Source of the DNA: Pseudomonas guariconensis
GTDB lineage: Bacteria; Pseudomonadota; Gammaproteobacteria; Pseudomonadales; Pseudomonadaceae
NCBI RefSeq assembly: GCF_015680235.1
Contig: NZ_JADLJL010000001.1
Span: 310,001-374,000 of the forward strand
DNA length: 64,000 nucleotides
Direction: 5' to 3'
This document shows, piece by piece, positions 1 through 9,240 of the stretch (positions within the stretch are counted from its first letter, which is position 1; each line of letters begins with the position of its first letter). The notes under the pieces are model-generated. The model was not told where the DNA came from, did not search any database, and saw only the letters and a program-made list of their open reading frames with translations. A program made the translations under genes and the position numbers.

Positions 1-1
1 G

Positions 2-796
2 CTGCCCGAATGGATCGACAGTCCGCGCTACCAGGCCGCCCTGTACGATCCCAACGGCGCCCATCTCAACCCGCTGAAGCTGGCCCAGGGCCTGGCAGCC
101 ACGATCGAGGCCGCGGGTGGGCAGATCTTCGAGCAGAGCCGGGTGCTGGACTATCACGAAAGCGCCAGCGGCTTCGTCGCCCGCACCGCCCACGGCGAAG
201 TGCGCAGCCAGGTGCTGGTACTGGCCTGCAATGCCTATATCGACCGCCTCGACCGCGACCTCTCGCGCCGCCTGCTGCCGGTGGGCTCCTACCAGGTGGC
301 CACCGCGCCCCTGGACCCGGCACTGGCCCAGTCGCTGCTGCCGCGCAACAGCTGCGTGATCGACAACCAGTTCGTCCCTGATTACTTCCGCCTGACGCCC
401 GATCACCGCCTGTTGTTCGGCGGTGGCTGCACTTACCTGGGCGGTATTCCCAAGGATGTCGCCAGCGCCACCCGCCCTTATCTGGAACGCGTCTTCCCCC
501 AGCTCACCGGCGTGGCCCTGGACTATGCCTGGGGCGGACACATCGACTGCAGCATCCAGCGCACGCCGGACATCGGACGCCAGGGCCAGCGCTACTGGCT
601 GCAGGGCTTCTCCGGCCATGGCGTGCTGCCGACCCTGGCCGGCGCGCGGGCGGTCAGCGATGCGATTCTCGGCGATGACGAGCTGCTGGGCCTGTATCAG
701 GGCATCGAGAACGGTCGCTTCCCCGGTGGAGCGCTCATGGCCGCGCCATTGGAAGCCGCTGCCAAAGCCTGGTACAGGTTGCGCGACCATGTCTGA
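2..796 (+). CDS. puuB: FAD-dependent oxidoreductase, gamma-glutamylputrescine oxidase type (3' part only)
   Basis: The gene enters from the left edge, so only the last 264 residues are visible; the family is about 425 residues long. The reading frame is open from base 2 to TGA 794-796. The C-terminal part shows the DAO-fold FAD motif GFSGHGVLPTLAGARAVSDA, as in glycine oxidase and PuuB-type amine oxidases. The family oxidises gamma-glutamylputrescine, or a similar secondary amine, using FAD and O2. The next two genes are a PuuR-like regulator, whose start overlaps this stop by 8 bp, and a PuuA-like ligase, which supports a Puu role. The substrate is inferred from context. Confidence 0.75.
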   Translation: MPEWIDSPRYQAALYDPNGAHLNPLKLAQGLAATIEAAGGQIFEQSRVLDYHESASGFVARTAHGEVRSQVLVLACNAYIDRLDRDLSRRLLPVGSYQVATAPLDPALAQSLLPRNSCVIDNQFVPDYFRLTPDHRLLFGGGCTYLGGIPKDVASATRPYLERVFPQLTGVALDYAWGGHIDCSIQRTPDIGRQGQRYWLQGFSGHGVLPTLAGARAVSDAILGDDELLGLYQGIENGRFPGGALMAAPLEAAAKAWYRLRDHV

Positions 797-1367
797 AGCC
801 CACGTCACACGGCACACCGACGAAGACATCCAGGGCCTGGCGCTGCTGATCCGCGACCTGCGCAAGCACCGTGGCCTGACCCTGGGCGAGCTGGCCAGTC
901 GAGTCAACCGCTCGCTGGGTTTCGTGTCCCAGGTCGAGCGCGGCCTGTCGCGCCCAACCGTGGCCGACCTCACCGCCATCAGCGAAGCCCTGCATGTACC
1001 GACCACCTATTTCTACCAGGCCAACCAGCCCCGGGCGCTGGGCTGGGTCACCCGTCCCGGCGAGCGGCGCACGATCTACTACGCCGAGGGCGTGACCGAC
1101 GTGTTGGTCTCGCCCACCCTCACCGGCAGCTTCTCCATGCTCGAAAGCCACCTGGCCCCCGGCGCCAGTAGTGGCGAGGGGCACCTGGACGACAGCTCCG
1201 AACAGGGCGGGTTCGTCCTCGAAGGGCAACTGACCGTCTGGCTGGAAGGCCGCGACGAGCCGGTGACCCTCGGCCCCAACGACAGTTTCCAGCTACCGCC
1301 GCACAGCCAGTTCCGCTACGCCAACCTGACCGACCAGACGACCCGAGTCCTCTGGGTATTTCGTTGA
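789..1367 (+). CDS. puuR: XRE-cupin transcriptional regulator, PuuR-like
   Basis: 192-residue regulator. Residues about 18-75 form a lambda-repressor type helix-turn-helix (LTLGELASRVNRSLGFVSQV), and residues about 110-190 form a cupin barrel likely to sense a small metabolite. This is the architecture of PuuR, which represses putrescine genes. The ATG at 789 lies inside the end of the upstream oxidase (8-bp overlap), so the two are translationally coupled. A glutamine-synthetase-like gene follows after 9 bp. The target operon and ligand are inferred from neighbours. Confidence 0.8.
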   Translation: MSEAHVTRHTDEDIQGLALLIRDLRKHRGLTLGELASRVNRSLGFVSQVERGLSRPTVADLTAISEALHVPTTYFYQANQPRALGWVTRPGERRTIYYAEGVTDVLVSPTLTGSFSMLESHLAPGASSGEGHLDDSSEQGGFVLEGQLTVWLEGRDEPVTLGPNDSFQLPPHSQFRYANLTDQTTRVLWVFR

Positions 1368-1376
1368 GAGCACAGC

Positions 1377-2732
1377 ATGACAACCACAATAAAAAGCGTT
1401 CCCGACCTGCTCAGTGAAGTTCGCGCATTTCGCGCCCAGCACCCCGACGTGCGCCATGTGGACCTGATCAGCCTGGATATCCCCGGGCATTTCTATGGCA
1501 AACGCTACCCGGTGGACATGCTCGAAAAGGTTGCCGCCGGCAGCCCCCTGAAACTACCGCAAAACTGCGTGTTGCTGGGCGTGCAGGGCGGGCTGTTCCC
1601 GATCGGCGACTACTGCTTCGCCGACGGCGATCCGGACGCACCGCGCCGCCTGGTGCCCGGCACCCTCAAGCCGGTGAACTGGGAGCGCGAGCCGCTGGGG
1701 CAAATGCTCATCACCTCCGACGGCACCGCCGCCCCCATCGAGTTCGAACCGCGCGAAGTGCTCGCCCGCGTGCTGCAGCGCCTGCAACGTCGAGGCATCC
1801 GCCCGGTGGTCGCCTTCGAGCTGGAGTTCTACCTGTTCGACCGTACGCTCGAAGATGGCCTGCCGCAGTTCCCCCGCGACCCGTTCAGCGGCGATGCCGA
1901 CGACCAGCCCAACATGCACATCGAGCGCCTTTCGCGGTTCTCCGACGTGCTGCACGACATGGTCGGCACGGCCAATGCCCAAGGCGTGGATGCCAATGTC
2001 ATCACCGCCGAGCTCGGCCCGGGCCAATTCGAGATCAACTTCGGCCATTGCGATGACGGCCTGCGCGCAGCTGACTGGGCCGCCATGTTCTGCCGCAGCA
2101 CCCGTGGCGTTGCCCTCAAGCACGGCCTGCGCGCCTCGTTCATGAGCAAGCCCTACCTGCATGCGCCGGGCAGCGGCATGCATGTCCATGTGAGCCTCTA
2201 CGACGAGGCCGGCAACAACCTGCTGGCGGCCGACGGCCAACGCCCCCTGCGCCACGCCGTGGCCGGCTGCCTGGCGCTGCTGCCGCACTGCATGCCGATC
2301 TTCGCCGCCAACCACAATGCGTTTCGTCGCTATGGCGCCATGGTCAATGCCGCCAGCCGTGCCAGCTGGGGCTTCGAGGACCGCGATGCGTGCATTCGCA
2401 TCCCCGACTCCGATGCCCGTAACCTGCGCATCGAACATCGCCTGGCGGGGGCCGACGCCAACCCATACCTGGTGCTGGCGGCGATCCTGTGCGGCATGGA
2501 ACATGGGCTCGATGCCGCACAGGAGCCGATCGCGCCGCTCAACGACGACCGCACCAGCGGAATCGATTTCCCCACGGACATGCTCGGCGCCGTGGCGGCG
2601 ATGCGCAGCGATCGGGCGGTGAACGAGGGCTTGGGTGAGGAGTTCGTGATGGTCTATTGCGAAAACAAACGCCAGGACCATTTGGCATTCATGCATGAGG
2701 TCAGTGCGCGGGAGTATCGCTGGTTCCTCTGA
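1377..2732 (+). CDS. puuA: Glutamine synthetase family protein, gamma-glutamylputrescine synthetase-like
   Basis: 451 residues, close to the usual PuuA length. It carries glutamine-synthetase landmarks: VAFELEFYLF, where the acidic residues are metal ligands, the HVHVSLYDEAGNN catalytic segment, and NPYLVLAAILCGMEHG near the C terminus. The family joins glutamate to putrescine or another amine with ATP, the first step of the glutamylated polyamine pathway. It is third in a row with an FAD amine oxidase and a PuuR-like regulator. Pseudomonads carry several such paralogues (SpuI/PauA types), so the exact polyamine is uncertain. Confidence 0.8.
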   Translation: MTTTIKSVPDLLSEVRAFRAQHPDVRHVDLISLDIPGHFYGKRYPVDMLEKVAAGSPLKLPQNCVLLGVQGGLFPIGDYCFADGDPDAPRRLVPGTLKPVNWEREPLGQMLITSDGTAAPIEFEPREVLARVLQRLQRRGIRPVVAFELEFYLFDRTLEDGLPQFPRDPFSGDADDQPNMHIERLSRFSDVLHDMVGTANAQGVDANVITAELGPGQFEINFGHCDDGLRAADWAAMFCRSTRGVALKHGLRASFMSKPYLHAPGSGMHVHVSLYDEAGNNLLAADGQRPLRHAVAGCLALLPHCMPIFAANHNAFRRYGAMVNAASRASWGFEDRDACIRIPDSDARNLRIEHRLAGADANPYLVLAAILCGMEHGLDAAQEPIAPLNDDRTSGIDFPTDMLGAVAAMRSDRAVNEGLGEEFVMVYCENKRQDHLAFMHEVSAREYRWFL

Positions 2733-2763
2733 TCGACATATCAACAAAGGTCGCCCCCACACT

Positions 2764-2806
2764 GTTGGAGCGGCCTTGTGCCGCGCAAGGGCTGCAAAGC
2801 AGCCCC
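2764..2806. repeat. REP-like palindromic element after puuA
   Basis: The core GGAGCGGCCTTGTGCCGCG is followed by a short hairpin (GGGCTGC-AAA-GCAGCCC). It lies in the 166-bp gap between the puuA-like gene and the TSUP permease. There is no T-run, so it is unlikely to be a classical terminator. Confidence 0.7.
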
Positions 2807-2898
2807 AACGGCTCGATTGGCAACCGCTCTGCGGGCCGATTACCATGTACACCCTCTAGCGCGGCCCTCGCCGCCTCCCCAGCCAGCCAAAGCCCCCC

Positions 2899-3678
2899 AT
2901 GCCCTTCGAACTCACCGTAGAACCACTCACCCTGCTGATCCTCGCCCTGGTCGCCTTCGTCGCCGGGTTCATCGACGCCATCGCCGGCGGCGGCGGGCTG
3001 CTGACCACGCCGGCATTGCTGACCGCCGGCATGCCGCCGCACCTGGTACTGGGGACCAACAAGCTCAGTTCCACCTTCGGCTCGGCCACCGCCGGCTTTA
3101 CCTACTACCGACGCAAGCTGTTCCACCCGGCGCAGTGGCGCCCGGCGCTGCTGGGTACATTGGTCGGTGCGCTGCTCGGGGCGGTAGCGGCGCACTTCAT
3201 GCCCGCCGACTGGCTGAACAAGATGCTGCCGGTGATCGTCTTCGCCTGCGGCGTCTACCTGCTGTTCGGCGGTACGCCCAAGGCACCACTGGACGCCGAC
3301 GTGCCAATCAAGAAGAGATGGCAGTTCCCCCAGGGCTTCGGCCTGGGCTTCTATGACGGCGTGGCCGGCCCGGGCACTGGCGCGTTCTGGACGGTGAGCA
3401 CCTTGCTGCTCTACCCCATCGACCTGGTCCGTGCCAGCGGCGTGGCACGCAGCATGAACTTCGTCAGCAACATTGCGGCGCTGACGGTATTCATCGTTTC
3501 CGGGCAGGTGGACTACATCGTCGGCCTGGCCATGGGCCTGTCGGTGATGGTCGGTGCGTTCTTCGGTGCCCGCACGGCGATCAGCGGCGGCAGCAAGTTC
3601 ATCCGCCCGGTATTCATCGCCGTGGTCCTGGCATTGACCGTGCGCCTAGTGTGGCAGCACTGGTTCGGGCAGGCCTAG
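2899..3678 (+). CDS. TSUP (TauE/SafE) family membrane permease
   Basis: 259-residue multi-spanning membrane protein with the typical TSUP start: a hydrophobic helix, then the motif [21 protein letters not shown] second matching repeat ([16 protein letters not shown]) sits at about residues 150-165, as in YfcA/TauE proteins. The family exports or imports small organic anions such as sulfoacetate or sulfite; the substrate cannot be told here. Its 3' end overlaps the convergent nudC by 33 bp. No strong ribosome site is seen before the ATG. Confidence 0.85.
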   Translation: MPFELTVEPLTLLILALVAFVAGFIDAIAGGGGLLTTPALLTAGMPPHLVLGTNKLSSTFGSATAGFTYYRRKLFHPAQWRPALLGTLVGALLGAVAAHFMPADWLNKMLPVIVFACGVYLLFGGTPKAPLDADVPIKKRWQFPQGFGLGFYDGVAGPGTGAFWTVSTLLLYPIDLVRASGVARSMNFVSNIAALTVFIVSGQVDYIVGLAMGLSVMVGAFFGARTAISGGSKFIRPVFIAVVLALTVRLVWQHWFGQA

Positions 3679-4476
3679 GCGACGGGCCACATAGAGGTCG
3701 ATCAGGTAGCGGGCGATGGAGCGCCCGGCCGGCAGCGGCGGCAGGTCGTGCACGTTGAACCACTGGGCATCCTCGATCTCGTCCGGCTGCATGACGATTT
3801 CGCCACCGGCATATTCGGCATGGAAGCCCAGCATCATCGAATGGGGGAATGGCCAGCACTGGCTGCCGATGTACTGGATGTTCCTGACCTCCACCGCCAC
3901 TTCCTCGCGCACCTCACGCACCAGGCAGTCCTCCGCCGACTCGCCCGGCTCGGCAAAGCCCGCCAGGGTGCTGTACACGCCCGTGACGAAGCGCGGCGAA
4001 CGTGCCAGCAACACTTCATCTCCCCGGGTAATCAGCACGATCATGCTTGGCGAAATGCGCGGGTAGCTGCGCAGGTCGCACGGCTGGCAGTACATCGCCC
4101 GCTCCCAACGGATCTGGGCCATGGGCTGGCCACAGCTGCCGCAGAAACGGTGCTCGCGGGCCCAAGTGCCGATCTGCGCGGCATAGCCCAGCACGGTGTA
4201 GGTCTGCATGTCGCCCTCGAGCATGAACTGGCGCAGGCCGCGCCAGGTGCAGCCCGGCACCTGGGCAGTGGCGCGCAGCTCGAGCAGGAACACCGGCTGG
4301 CCGTCCAGGTGGCCGATGCCGTGCTCGCACAGTACGTCCAGGTCCTGGGCCTTGAGCCACTGGCGGGGGAACAGCGCGCCGTTGTCGTCCACCAGGAACC
4401 CTTCCGGGCCACGGGCGACGGCCAGGCCGCCGGTGATCTGCGGGTCTAGTACTGCGGTAGTCCAGCGTGCTGACAT
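3646..4476 (-). CDS. nudC: NADH pyrophosphatase / RNA-decapping Nudix hydrolase NudC
   Basis: 276 residues with NudC architecture: N-terminal domain, zinc ribbon CGSCGQPM...CQPCD (about residues 112-132), then the Nudix box [20 protein letters not shown] and the NudC signature [15 protein letters not shown]. The family hydrolyses NAD(H) to NMN(H) plus AMP and removes NAD caps from RNA. Two positions differ from the E. coli form: the Nudix box ends [11 protein letters not shown] where a Gly is usual after EE, and SQPWPFP is SQCWPFP. It lies 36 bp downstream of the crotonase gene on the same strand and is probably cotranscribed with it. Confidence 0.93.
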   Translation of the reverse strand: MSARWTTAVLDPQITGGLAVARGPEGFLVDDNGALFPRQWLKAQDLDVLCEHGIGHLDGQPVFLLELRATAQVPGCTWRGLRQFMLEGDMQTYTVLGYAAQIGTWAREHRFCGSCGQPMAQIRWERAMYCQPCDLRSYPRISPSMIVLITRGDEVLLARSPRFVTGVYSTLAGFAEPGESAEDCLVREVREEVAVEVRNIQYIGSQCWPFPHSMMLGFHAEYAGGEIVMQPDEIEDAQWFNVHDLPPLPAGRSIARYLIDLYVARRLGLPEPVLPH

Positions 4477-4512
4477 GTTCGGGGGTTCCTTGAAGCGCGT
4501 CCCCCGGCCTGG

Positions 4513-5325
4513 TCAGTCGGCGAACGTCGGTTTCTGTTTGCTCATGTGGGCCGCGATAGCGACCCGCAGGTCTTCGGACTGCAGCATGGCGGCGTTCCAG
4601 GTGGCGATGTACTCCAGGCCATCGTCGATGCGATGGTCGCGCATGTAGTTGAGCATCTGCTTGGTGCCGCCCACGGCAATCGGCGATTTTTGCGCAATTT
4701 GCGCCGCCAAGGCAAAGACTCCATCGAGCAGCGCCGCCTGGTCGTCGAACACTTGGTTGACCAGCCCGATACGCTGGGCCTCGGCCGCCGCCACGTTGCG
4801 CCCGGTATAGGCCATCTCGCGCATCACGCCATCGCCGATGATACGCGGCAAACGTTGCAAGGTGCCGACATCGGCCGCCATGCCCATGTCGATTTCCTTT
4901 ATCGAGAACTGTGCATCCGCGCTGCAGTAGCGCATGTCGCAGGCCGAAACCAGGTCGATCGCCCCGCCCAGGCAATAGCCCTGGATCGCCGCCAGCACCG
5001 GCTTTCGGCAGTTGTCCACGGCATTGAACGACGCCTGCAGGCCGAGAATGGTGCGCCGCAGCAGGCGTGCGTTGCGCCCCACGTCCCTGCCCATCTGCCC
5101 GGCCAGCTGGGCCAGCAAGGCCAGGTCGATACCGGCGGAAAAATGCCTGCCGGCAGCGCTGAGCACCACTACGCGCACCGCGTCGGTGTCATCGACCCAC
5201 TGGAAGATGTCGCGGATCTCCTGCCAGAAGTCGGCATTCATCGCATTGAGCTTTTCCGGGCGGTTGATCTGCACATGGGCGATGTTATCGGTCAGTTCAA
5301 CCTTGAACGCGCGATACTCGGTCAC
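4513..5325 (-). CDS. Enoyl-CoA hydratase/isomerase (crotonase) family protein
   Basis: 270 residues counted from a GTG start (VTEYRAF) that has AGGAG 8 bp upstream; an in-frame extension further upstream lacks such a site. Crotonase landmarks are present: the oxyanion-hole segments SAAGRHFSAGIDL and AIQGYCLGGAIDL, and the acidic residue region SIKEIDMGMAADVGTL. The family hydrates or isomerises enoyl-CoA. The EIDMGMAADVG segment resembles the delta3,5-delta2,4-dienoyl-CoA isomerase subgroup (ECH1), so an isomerase role is possible. Divergent from nhaB and followed by nudC. Confidence 0.88.
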   Translation of the reverse strand: MTEYRAFKVELTDNIAHVQINRPEKLNAMNADFWQEIRDIFQWVDDTDAVRVVVLSAAGRHFSAGIDLALLAQLAGQMGRDVGRNARLLRRTILGLQASFNAVDNCRKPVLAAIQGYCLGGAIDLVSACDMRYCSADAQFSIKEIDMGMAADVGTLQRLPRIIGDGVMREMAYTGRNVAAAEAQRIGLVNQVFDDQAALLDGVFALAAQIAQKSPIAVGGTKQMLNYMRDHRIDDGLEYIATWNAAMLQSEDLRVAIAAHMSKQKPTFAD

Positions 5326-5475
5326 AGGCGGCACTCCTGAAGTAAAAATATTCACGTAGCGGACTATAACGCACCCACAAGGCAGTGCTTGTGCCAAAAG
5401 CGGGACTGAACGCCTTGCACCCAGCGCGCGCATCGGGCACCTTGCGCCACTGCTGAATCATAAGGATACAAATTC

Positions 5476-6978
5476 ATGTCCCGTTCCCTGCCCAGCGCCT
5501 TCGCCCGCGGTTTCCTGGGCCAGTCGCCGCTCTGGTACAAGGCGGTCATCTGCCTGTTCCTGGTGCTCAACCCCCTGTTGTTGGCCACCCTCGGCCCGGT
5601 GGTCGCCGGCTGGGTGCTGGTGATCGAGTTCATCTTCACCCTGGCGATGGCGCTCAAGTGCTACCCCTTGATGCCGGGCGGCCTGTTGCTGATCGAAGCG
5701 CTGCTGCTGAAGATGACCACACCTGAAGCGCTCTACGAGGAATTGCTGCACAACTTCCCGGTGATCCTGCTGCTGATGTTCATGGTGGCCGGCATCCACT
5801 TCATGAAAGAGCTGCTGCTGTTCCTGTTCTCCAAGATCCTCCTGGGCGTGCGCTCCAAGGCGATCCTGTCGCTGCTGTTCTGCGTGCTGTCGGCCTTTCT
5901 CTCGGCGTTCCTCGATGCGCTGACGGTTACCGCCGTGATCATCAGCGCCGCGGTGGGCTTCTACGCGGTCTACCACCGCGTGGCGTCGGGTTCCAACCCG
6001 CGCGAGGAGTCGGAACTGGACAACGACCACCAGGTGCCGCAACTGCATCGGGACGACCTGGACCAGTTCCGCGCCTTCCTGCGCAGCCTGCTGATGCATG
6101 GCGCCGTGGGCACGGCCCTGGGCGGTGTCTGCACGTTGGTGGGCGAGCCACAGAACCTGTTGATCGGCCATGAAATGAGCTGGCACTTCGGCGAGTTCTT
6201 CTTCAAGGTCGCCCCGGTATCGATGCCGGTGCTGGCCGCAGGCCTGGTGACCTGCGTGCTCTTGGAGAAACTGCGCCTGTTCGGCTACGGCACGCTGATG
6301 CCCGAACGCGTGCGCCAGGTGCTGGCCAGCTACGCCGCCGAAGACGACGCCGCGCGCACCCAGGCCCAGCGCGTGGCCCTGCTGGTGCAGGGCATTGCCG
6401 CGTTGATCCTGATCGTCTGCCTGGGCCTGCACATCGCCGAAGTAGGCCTGATCGGCCTGTTGGTGATCGTGCTGATCACCGCCTTCACCGGCATCACCGA
6501 TGAGCACCGCCTGGGCCGCGCCTTCCAGGACGCCATGCCGTTCACTGCCTTGCTGGTGGTGTTCTTCGCCGTGGTGGCGGTGATCCACCAGCAGCAGCTG
6601 TTCAGCCCGTTGATCGCCTGGGTCCTGGCCCTACCGGCAGAACAGCAGCCAGGCATGCTGTACCTGGCCAACGGCCTGCTGTCGGCGATCAGCGACAACG
6701 TGTTCGTGGCCACCATCTATATCACCGAGGTCAAGCAGGCGTTCCTCGAGGGCGCCATGAGCCGCGAGCATTTCGAGACCCTGGCGGTGGCGATCAACAC
6801 CGGCACCAATCTGCCCAGCGTGGCCACGCCCAACGGGCAGGCGGCGTTTCTGTTCCTGCTGACCTCGGCGATCGCGCCGTTGGTGCGGTTGTCCTATGGG
6901 CGGATGGTGTGGATGGCGTTGCCCTATACCGTGGTCATGGGCGGGCTGGGGTGGTGGGCGGTGACCTACTGGCTCTGA
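5476..6978 (+). CDS. nhaB: Na+/H+ antiporter NhaB
   Basis: 500-residue polytopic membrane protein whose sequence matches NhaB throughout (for example [71 protein letters not shown]). It exports Na+ in exchange for protons and contributes to pH and sodium homeostasis. TAAGGA sits 9 bp before the ATG. It is divergent from the crotonase gene, with a 150-bp shared promoter region, and is followed by a large REP inverted repeat that could act as a 3' end structure. Confidence 0.95.
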   Translation: MSRSLPSAFARGFLGQSPLWYKAVICLFLVLNPLLLATLGPVVAGWVLVIEFIFTLAMALKCYPLMPGGLLLIEALLLKMTTPEALYEELLHNFPVILLLMFMVAGIHFMKELLLFLFSKILLGVRSKAILSLLFCVLSAFLSAFLDALTVTAVIISAAVGFYAVYHRVASGSNPREESELDNDHQVPQLHRDDLDQFRAFLRSLLMHGAVGTALGGVCTLVGEPQNLLIGHEMSWHFGEFFFKVAPVSMPVLAAGLVTCVLLEKLRLFGYGTLMPERVRQVLASYAAEDDAARTQAQRVALLVQGIAALILIVCLGLHIAEVGLIGLLVIVLITAFTGITDEHRLGRAFQDAMPFTALLVVFFAVVAVIHQQQLFSPLIAWVLALPAEQQPGMLYLANGLLSAISDNVFVATIYITEVKQAFLEGAMSREHFETLAVAINTGTNLPSVATPNGQAAFLFLLTSAIAPLVRLSYGRMVWMALPYTVVMGGLGWWAVTYWL

Positions 6979-6990
6979 CCCCTTTCTCGT

Positions 6991-7121
6991 TGTAGGAGCG
7001 GCCTTGTGCCGCGATCGGGCGCGCAGCGGCCGTGAATGGGCCACCTCGGTATGACTGGTTTACCGAGGTGGCTGGTTTACGGGCGCTACGCGCCCGATCG
7101 CGGCACAAGGCCGCTCCTACA
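6991..7121. repeat. Nested inverted REP pair after nhaB
   Basis: Arms 6991-7023 and 7089-7121 are perfect 33-bp inverted repeats containing the REP core GGAGCGGCCTTGTGCCGCG. Between them lies a second perfect 11-bp inverted repeat (7041-7051 with 7061-7071, CCACCTCGGTA). It lies between the ends of nhaB and the convergent GFA gene and would form a long hairpin in transcripts from either side. Confidence 0.9.
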
Positions 7122-7144
7122 TTGTCCCGAGCATGCTGACTCGG

Positions 7145-7537
7145 TCAGGTTTCGCTACGCCCCGTTCCTTCCCGGTCGCCCGCGTAATGCCGGGCGAGCG
7201 GGAACGCCGGCAACCACCCTTCACGCCGAACCGTCCAGCTTTCATAGGTCGGCGTGAACTGGTCCGGCGCATCTAGCGCCCCCAGATGGACCTCCACCTC
7301 GTCCCCGCTTCGCGAAAACACCGACGACCCGCAGCGTGGGCAGAAAAACCGTCCGGCATAGTCGCCCGTCTGGCCTTCGACCTTCACCGCCTCTTCGGGA
7401 AAAATCGCCGACGCGTGAAACAACGCCCCATGGTGCTTGCGGCAATCGAGACAATGACAAAGCCCTACCCTGTAAGGCTGCCCCGCAGCCTCGAAGCGAA
7501 CCTGGCCGCAAAGGCAACCGCCTGTGAACAGGTGCAT
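7145..7537 (-). CDS. GFA family zinc-binding protein
   Basis: 130 residues with the GFA (Gfa/CENP-V) fold signature: CLCG at residues 8-11, CHCLDC at about 27-32 and CPRCGS at about 68-73. These ligate two zinc ions. The family takes its name from glutathione-dependent formaldehyde activation, but most members are of unknown substrate. Single gene, convergent with nhaB. Function beyond family is not known. Confidence 0.88.
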   Translation of the reverse strand: MHLFTGGCLCGQVRFEAAGQPYRVGLCHCLDCRKHHGALFHASAIFPEEAVKVEGQTGDYAGRFFCPRCGSSVFSRSGDEVEVHLGALDAPDQFTPTYESWTVRREGWLPAFPLARHYAGDREGTGRSET

Positions 7538-7738
7538 ATCCGCCCTCCTTCGCCGATCTTGACGTCAATGGACAGCATAGCCATGCGAGCTTGCCGATTT
7601 CATCATCTATGCCCCGCGCATGGCCTTCCTCGAGGAGGATGACGGGGCCGGCTATTTTGTCGGGCGGCTTTGAACAAATGTCGCCGCGATTTGTCCATAG
7701 GACACATCACAACACTCGCCCCTGGAGGCGTTTAAATC

Positions 7739-8152
7739 ATGAAGAAAACCCTGGCTGCCGTGGCTGCTTTTGCACTGGTATTGGGCACCACAGCCTTCCT
7801 GCCTGCTGAGGTGTCCCCGATCGCGTCGGCTTATGCCAAAGGTGGCGGCGGCGGTGGTGGCCACGGCGGTGGCGGTGGTCATGGCGGCGGGCATGGCGAG
7901 GGCGGCCTGGGCCTGGGCAAATCCGACGGGCATGCCGGCAAGGCTTCCCGTGACCATGGCCTGAGCGGCAACCACTACGGCAAGGACCGTAACGATGACA
8001 AAGGCCACGGCACCGCGACTTCGGGCATCGCCCAGTCGAAAGACACCCGCGGCCTGACCAAGGCCACTGCGATCTCCGGCACCACGCCGGGTACGCACAA
8101 CAGCAAAGGGCTGTCGAACGCGGTGGATTCCTCCACCAAGAACGACCGCTGA
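7739..8152 (+). CDS. Exported Gly/His-rich small protein
   Basis: 137 residues with a clear Sec signal peptide (MKKTLAAVAAFALVLGTTAF, cleavage probably after ASAYA). The mature part opens with a run of Gly and His (about residues 35-60, repeats of GGGGHGG) and continues hydrophilic, rich in Lys, Asp, Ser and Thr. GGAGG lies about 11 bp before the ATG. A rho-independent terminator follows directly, so it is a single-gene transcript. No known domain; the His-rich tract could bind metal ions (inference). Confidence 0.75.
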   Translation: MKKTLAAVAAFALVLGTTAFLPAEVSPIASAYAKGGGGGGGHGGGGGHGGGHGEGGLGLGKSDGHAGKASRDHGLSGNHYGKDRNDDKGHGTATSGIAQSKDTRGLTKATAISGTTPGTHNSKGLSNAVDSSTKNDR

Positions 8153-8171
8153 GGCCAAAGGCCTGGTCGAC

Positions 8172-8204
8172 AAAGCCGCACCCCACAAGGTGCGGCTTTT
8201 TTTT
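8172..8204 (+). terminator. Rho-independent terminator of the Gly/His-rich protein gene
   Basis: Hairpin AGCCGCACC / GGTGCGGCT with a 6-base loop, followed by eight T residues, 20 bp after the stop codon. Confidence 0.92.
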
Positions 8205-8239
8205 ACGCTGGCGCACGGCAAGCCGACTCCGCGCCCTTT

Positions 8240-8342
8240 GTGGGAGATTCTATGGTTGTGGGCAAACCGGCTCCCACCGGTACTTCGCCAACTACACCCT
8301 GTGGGAGCCGGCTTGCCAGCGATTGGGCTGTCAGGCAGCCCC
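8240..8342. repeat. Composite REP element (type 2, orientation A)
   Basis: Two REP-like cores (GTGGGAG...CCGGCT and GTGGGAGCCGGCTTGCC) flank a spacer that reads, in reverse complement, GTAGTTGGCGAAGTACCGG. The whole block recurs inverted at 16262-16349 and partly at 16082-16150. It lies between the exported protein gene and the reductase gene. Confidence 0.8.
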
Positions 8343-8359
8343 TTGCGTCCTCACCGGCG

Positions 8360-8977
8360 CTAGTCGAACGACCCGGTCCGCACTTCCCCGCTGCGCACAT
8401 ACCGGCTGATGACCACCCCGCTCGGCGTCGCGGTCGAGTCCGTCAGGGTAAAGGCCGCCGGCTGGGCATCGTCGCCGAACAGCCGCTTGCCCGCCCCCAG
8501 CAAGATCGGGTGGACCATGAGCAGCAATTCATCCACCAGCCCCGCCGCCAGCAATTGCTGCACCAGCTCGCTACTGCCCTGGGTCAGCAAACGGTCGCCC
8601 GCCTGCCGCTTGAGCGCGCCCACGGCCTCGCAGACATCGCCCTGCAGCCCATGGCTGTTATGCCACTCCAGTGTCTCTGGATGGTGGGTGGCCACATGTT
8701 TGGGTATGCGGTTGAACACTTCGGCAATCATGTGATCGCTCGACTCGGCGCCGATACGCGGCCAGTAGCCGGCAAAAATATCGTAGGTGCGCCGCCCCAG
8801 CAGCAGTTCGAACGGCTCGGCGAACAGCGCGTCGATGGCCTGACCGAAGGCCTGGTCAGCGTAGGGCACGAGCCAGCCGCCGAAACGGAAGCCGCCGCTC
8901 AGGTCTTCGCTCGGCCCGCCAGGGGCCTGCATGACGCCATCGAGCGAAACGAACGCGGCAACGGTGAGCTTGCGCAT
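8360..8977 (-). CDS. Dihydrofolate reductase family (RibD C-terminal domain) protein
   Basis: 205 residues from the ATG at 8977, preceded by GGAGG at 8-bp spacing; in-frame codons further upstream lack a ribosome site. It begins MRKLTVAAFVSLDGVMQAPG and contains LLGRRTYDIFAGYWP and a GSSELVQQLLAAGLVDEL segment, typical of YyaP/RibD-C stand-alone reductases that bind NADPH. The substrate is unknown. Single gene, divergent from the BCCT carrier. Confidence 0.85.
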   Translation of the reverse strand: MRKLTVAAFVSLDGVMQAPGGPSEDLSGGFRFGGWLVPYADQAFGQAIDALFAEPFELLLGRRTYDIFAGYWPRIGAESSDHMIAEVFNRIPKHVATHHPETLEWHNSHGLQGDVCEAVGALKRQAGDRLLTQGSSELVQQLLAAGLVDELLLMVHPILLGAGKRLFGDDAQPAAFTLTDSTATPSGVVISRYVRSGEVRTGSFD

Positions 8978-9240
8978 GGTGTGATCCTCCAGTTCTGGGC
9001 TGCCAACATGCCGCCCCTGCTCATGGTCGAACGGCGCACGGCCAGATCGACAGCCGGCCACGGCGTCGTTTCAAGGACGTGCCAGGACGGTCTTGGGACA
9101 GGAAGCCCCCTTTTTTCAGCAGGATAATCCCGCCTCGGCAGCACGGCCTGGTTCCGAGGCGTCTGCCGACGCACAGCGGCACACTTAAAAAAACTACAAC
9201 CTGCAGCGGCAAGGCACCCACCAAAGGGGCGTTATTACAC

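Noticed and set aside
1554-2852. Long open frame on the minus strand opposite the puuA-like gene
   Set aside because: It mirrors the codon-position bias of puuA, has no ribosome site and no recognisable domain, so it is a high-GC shadow.
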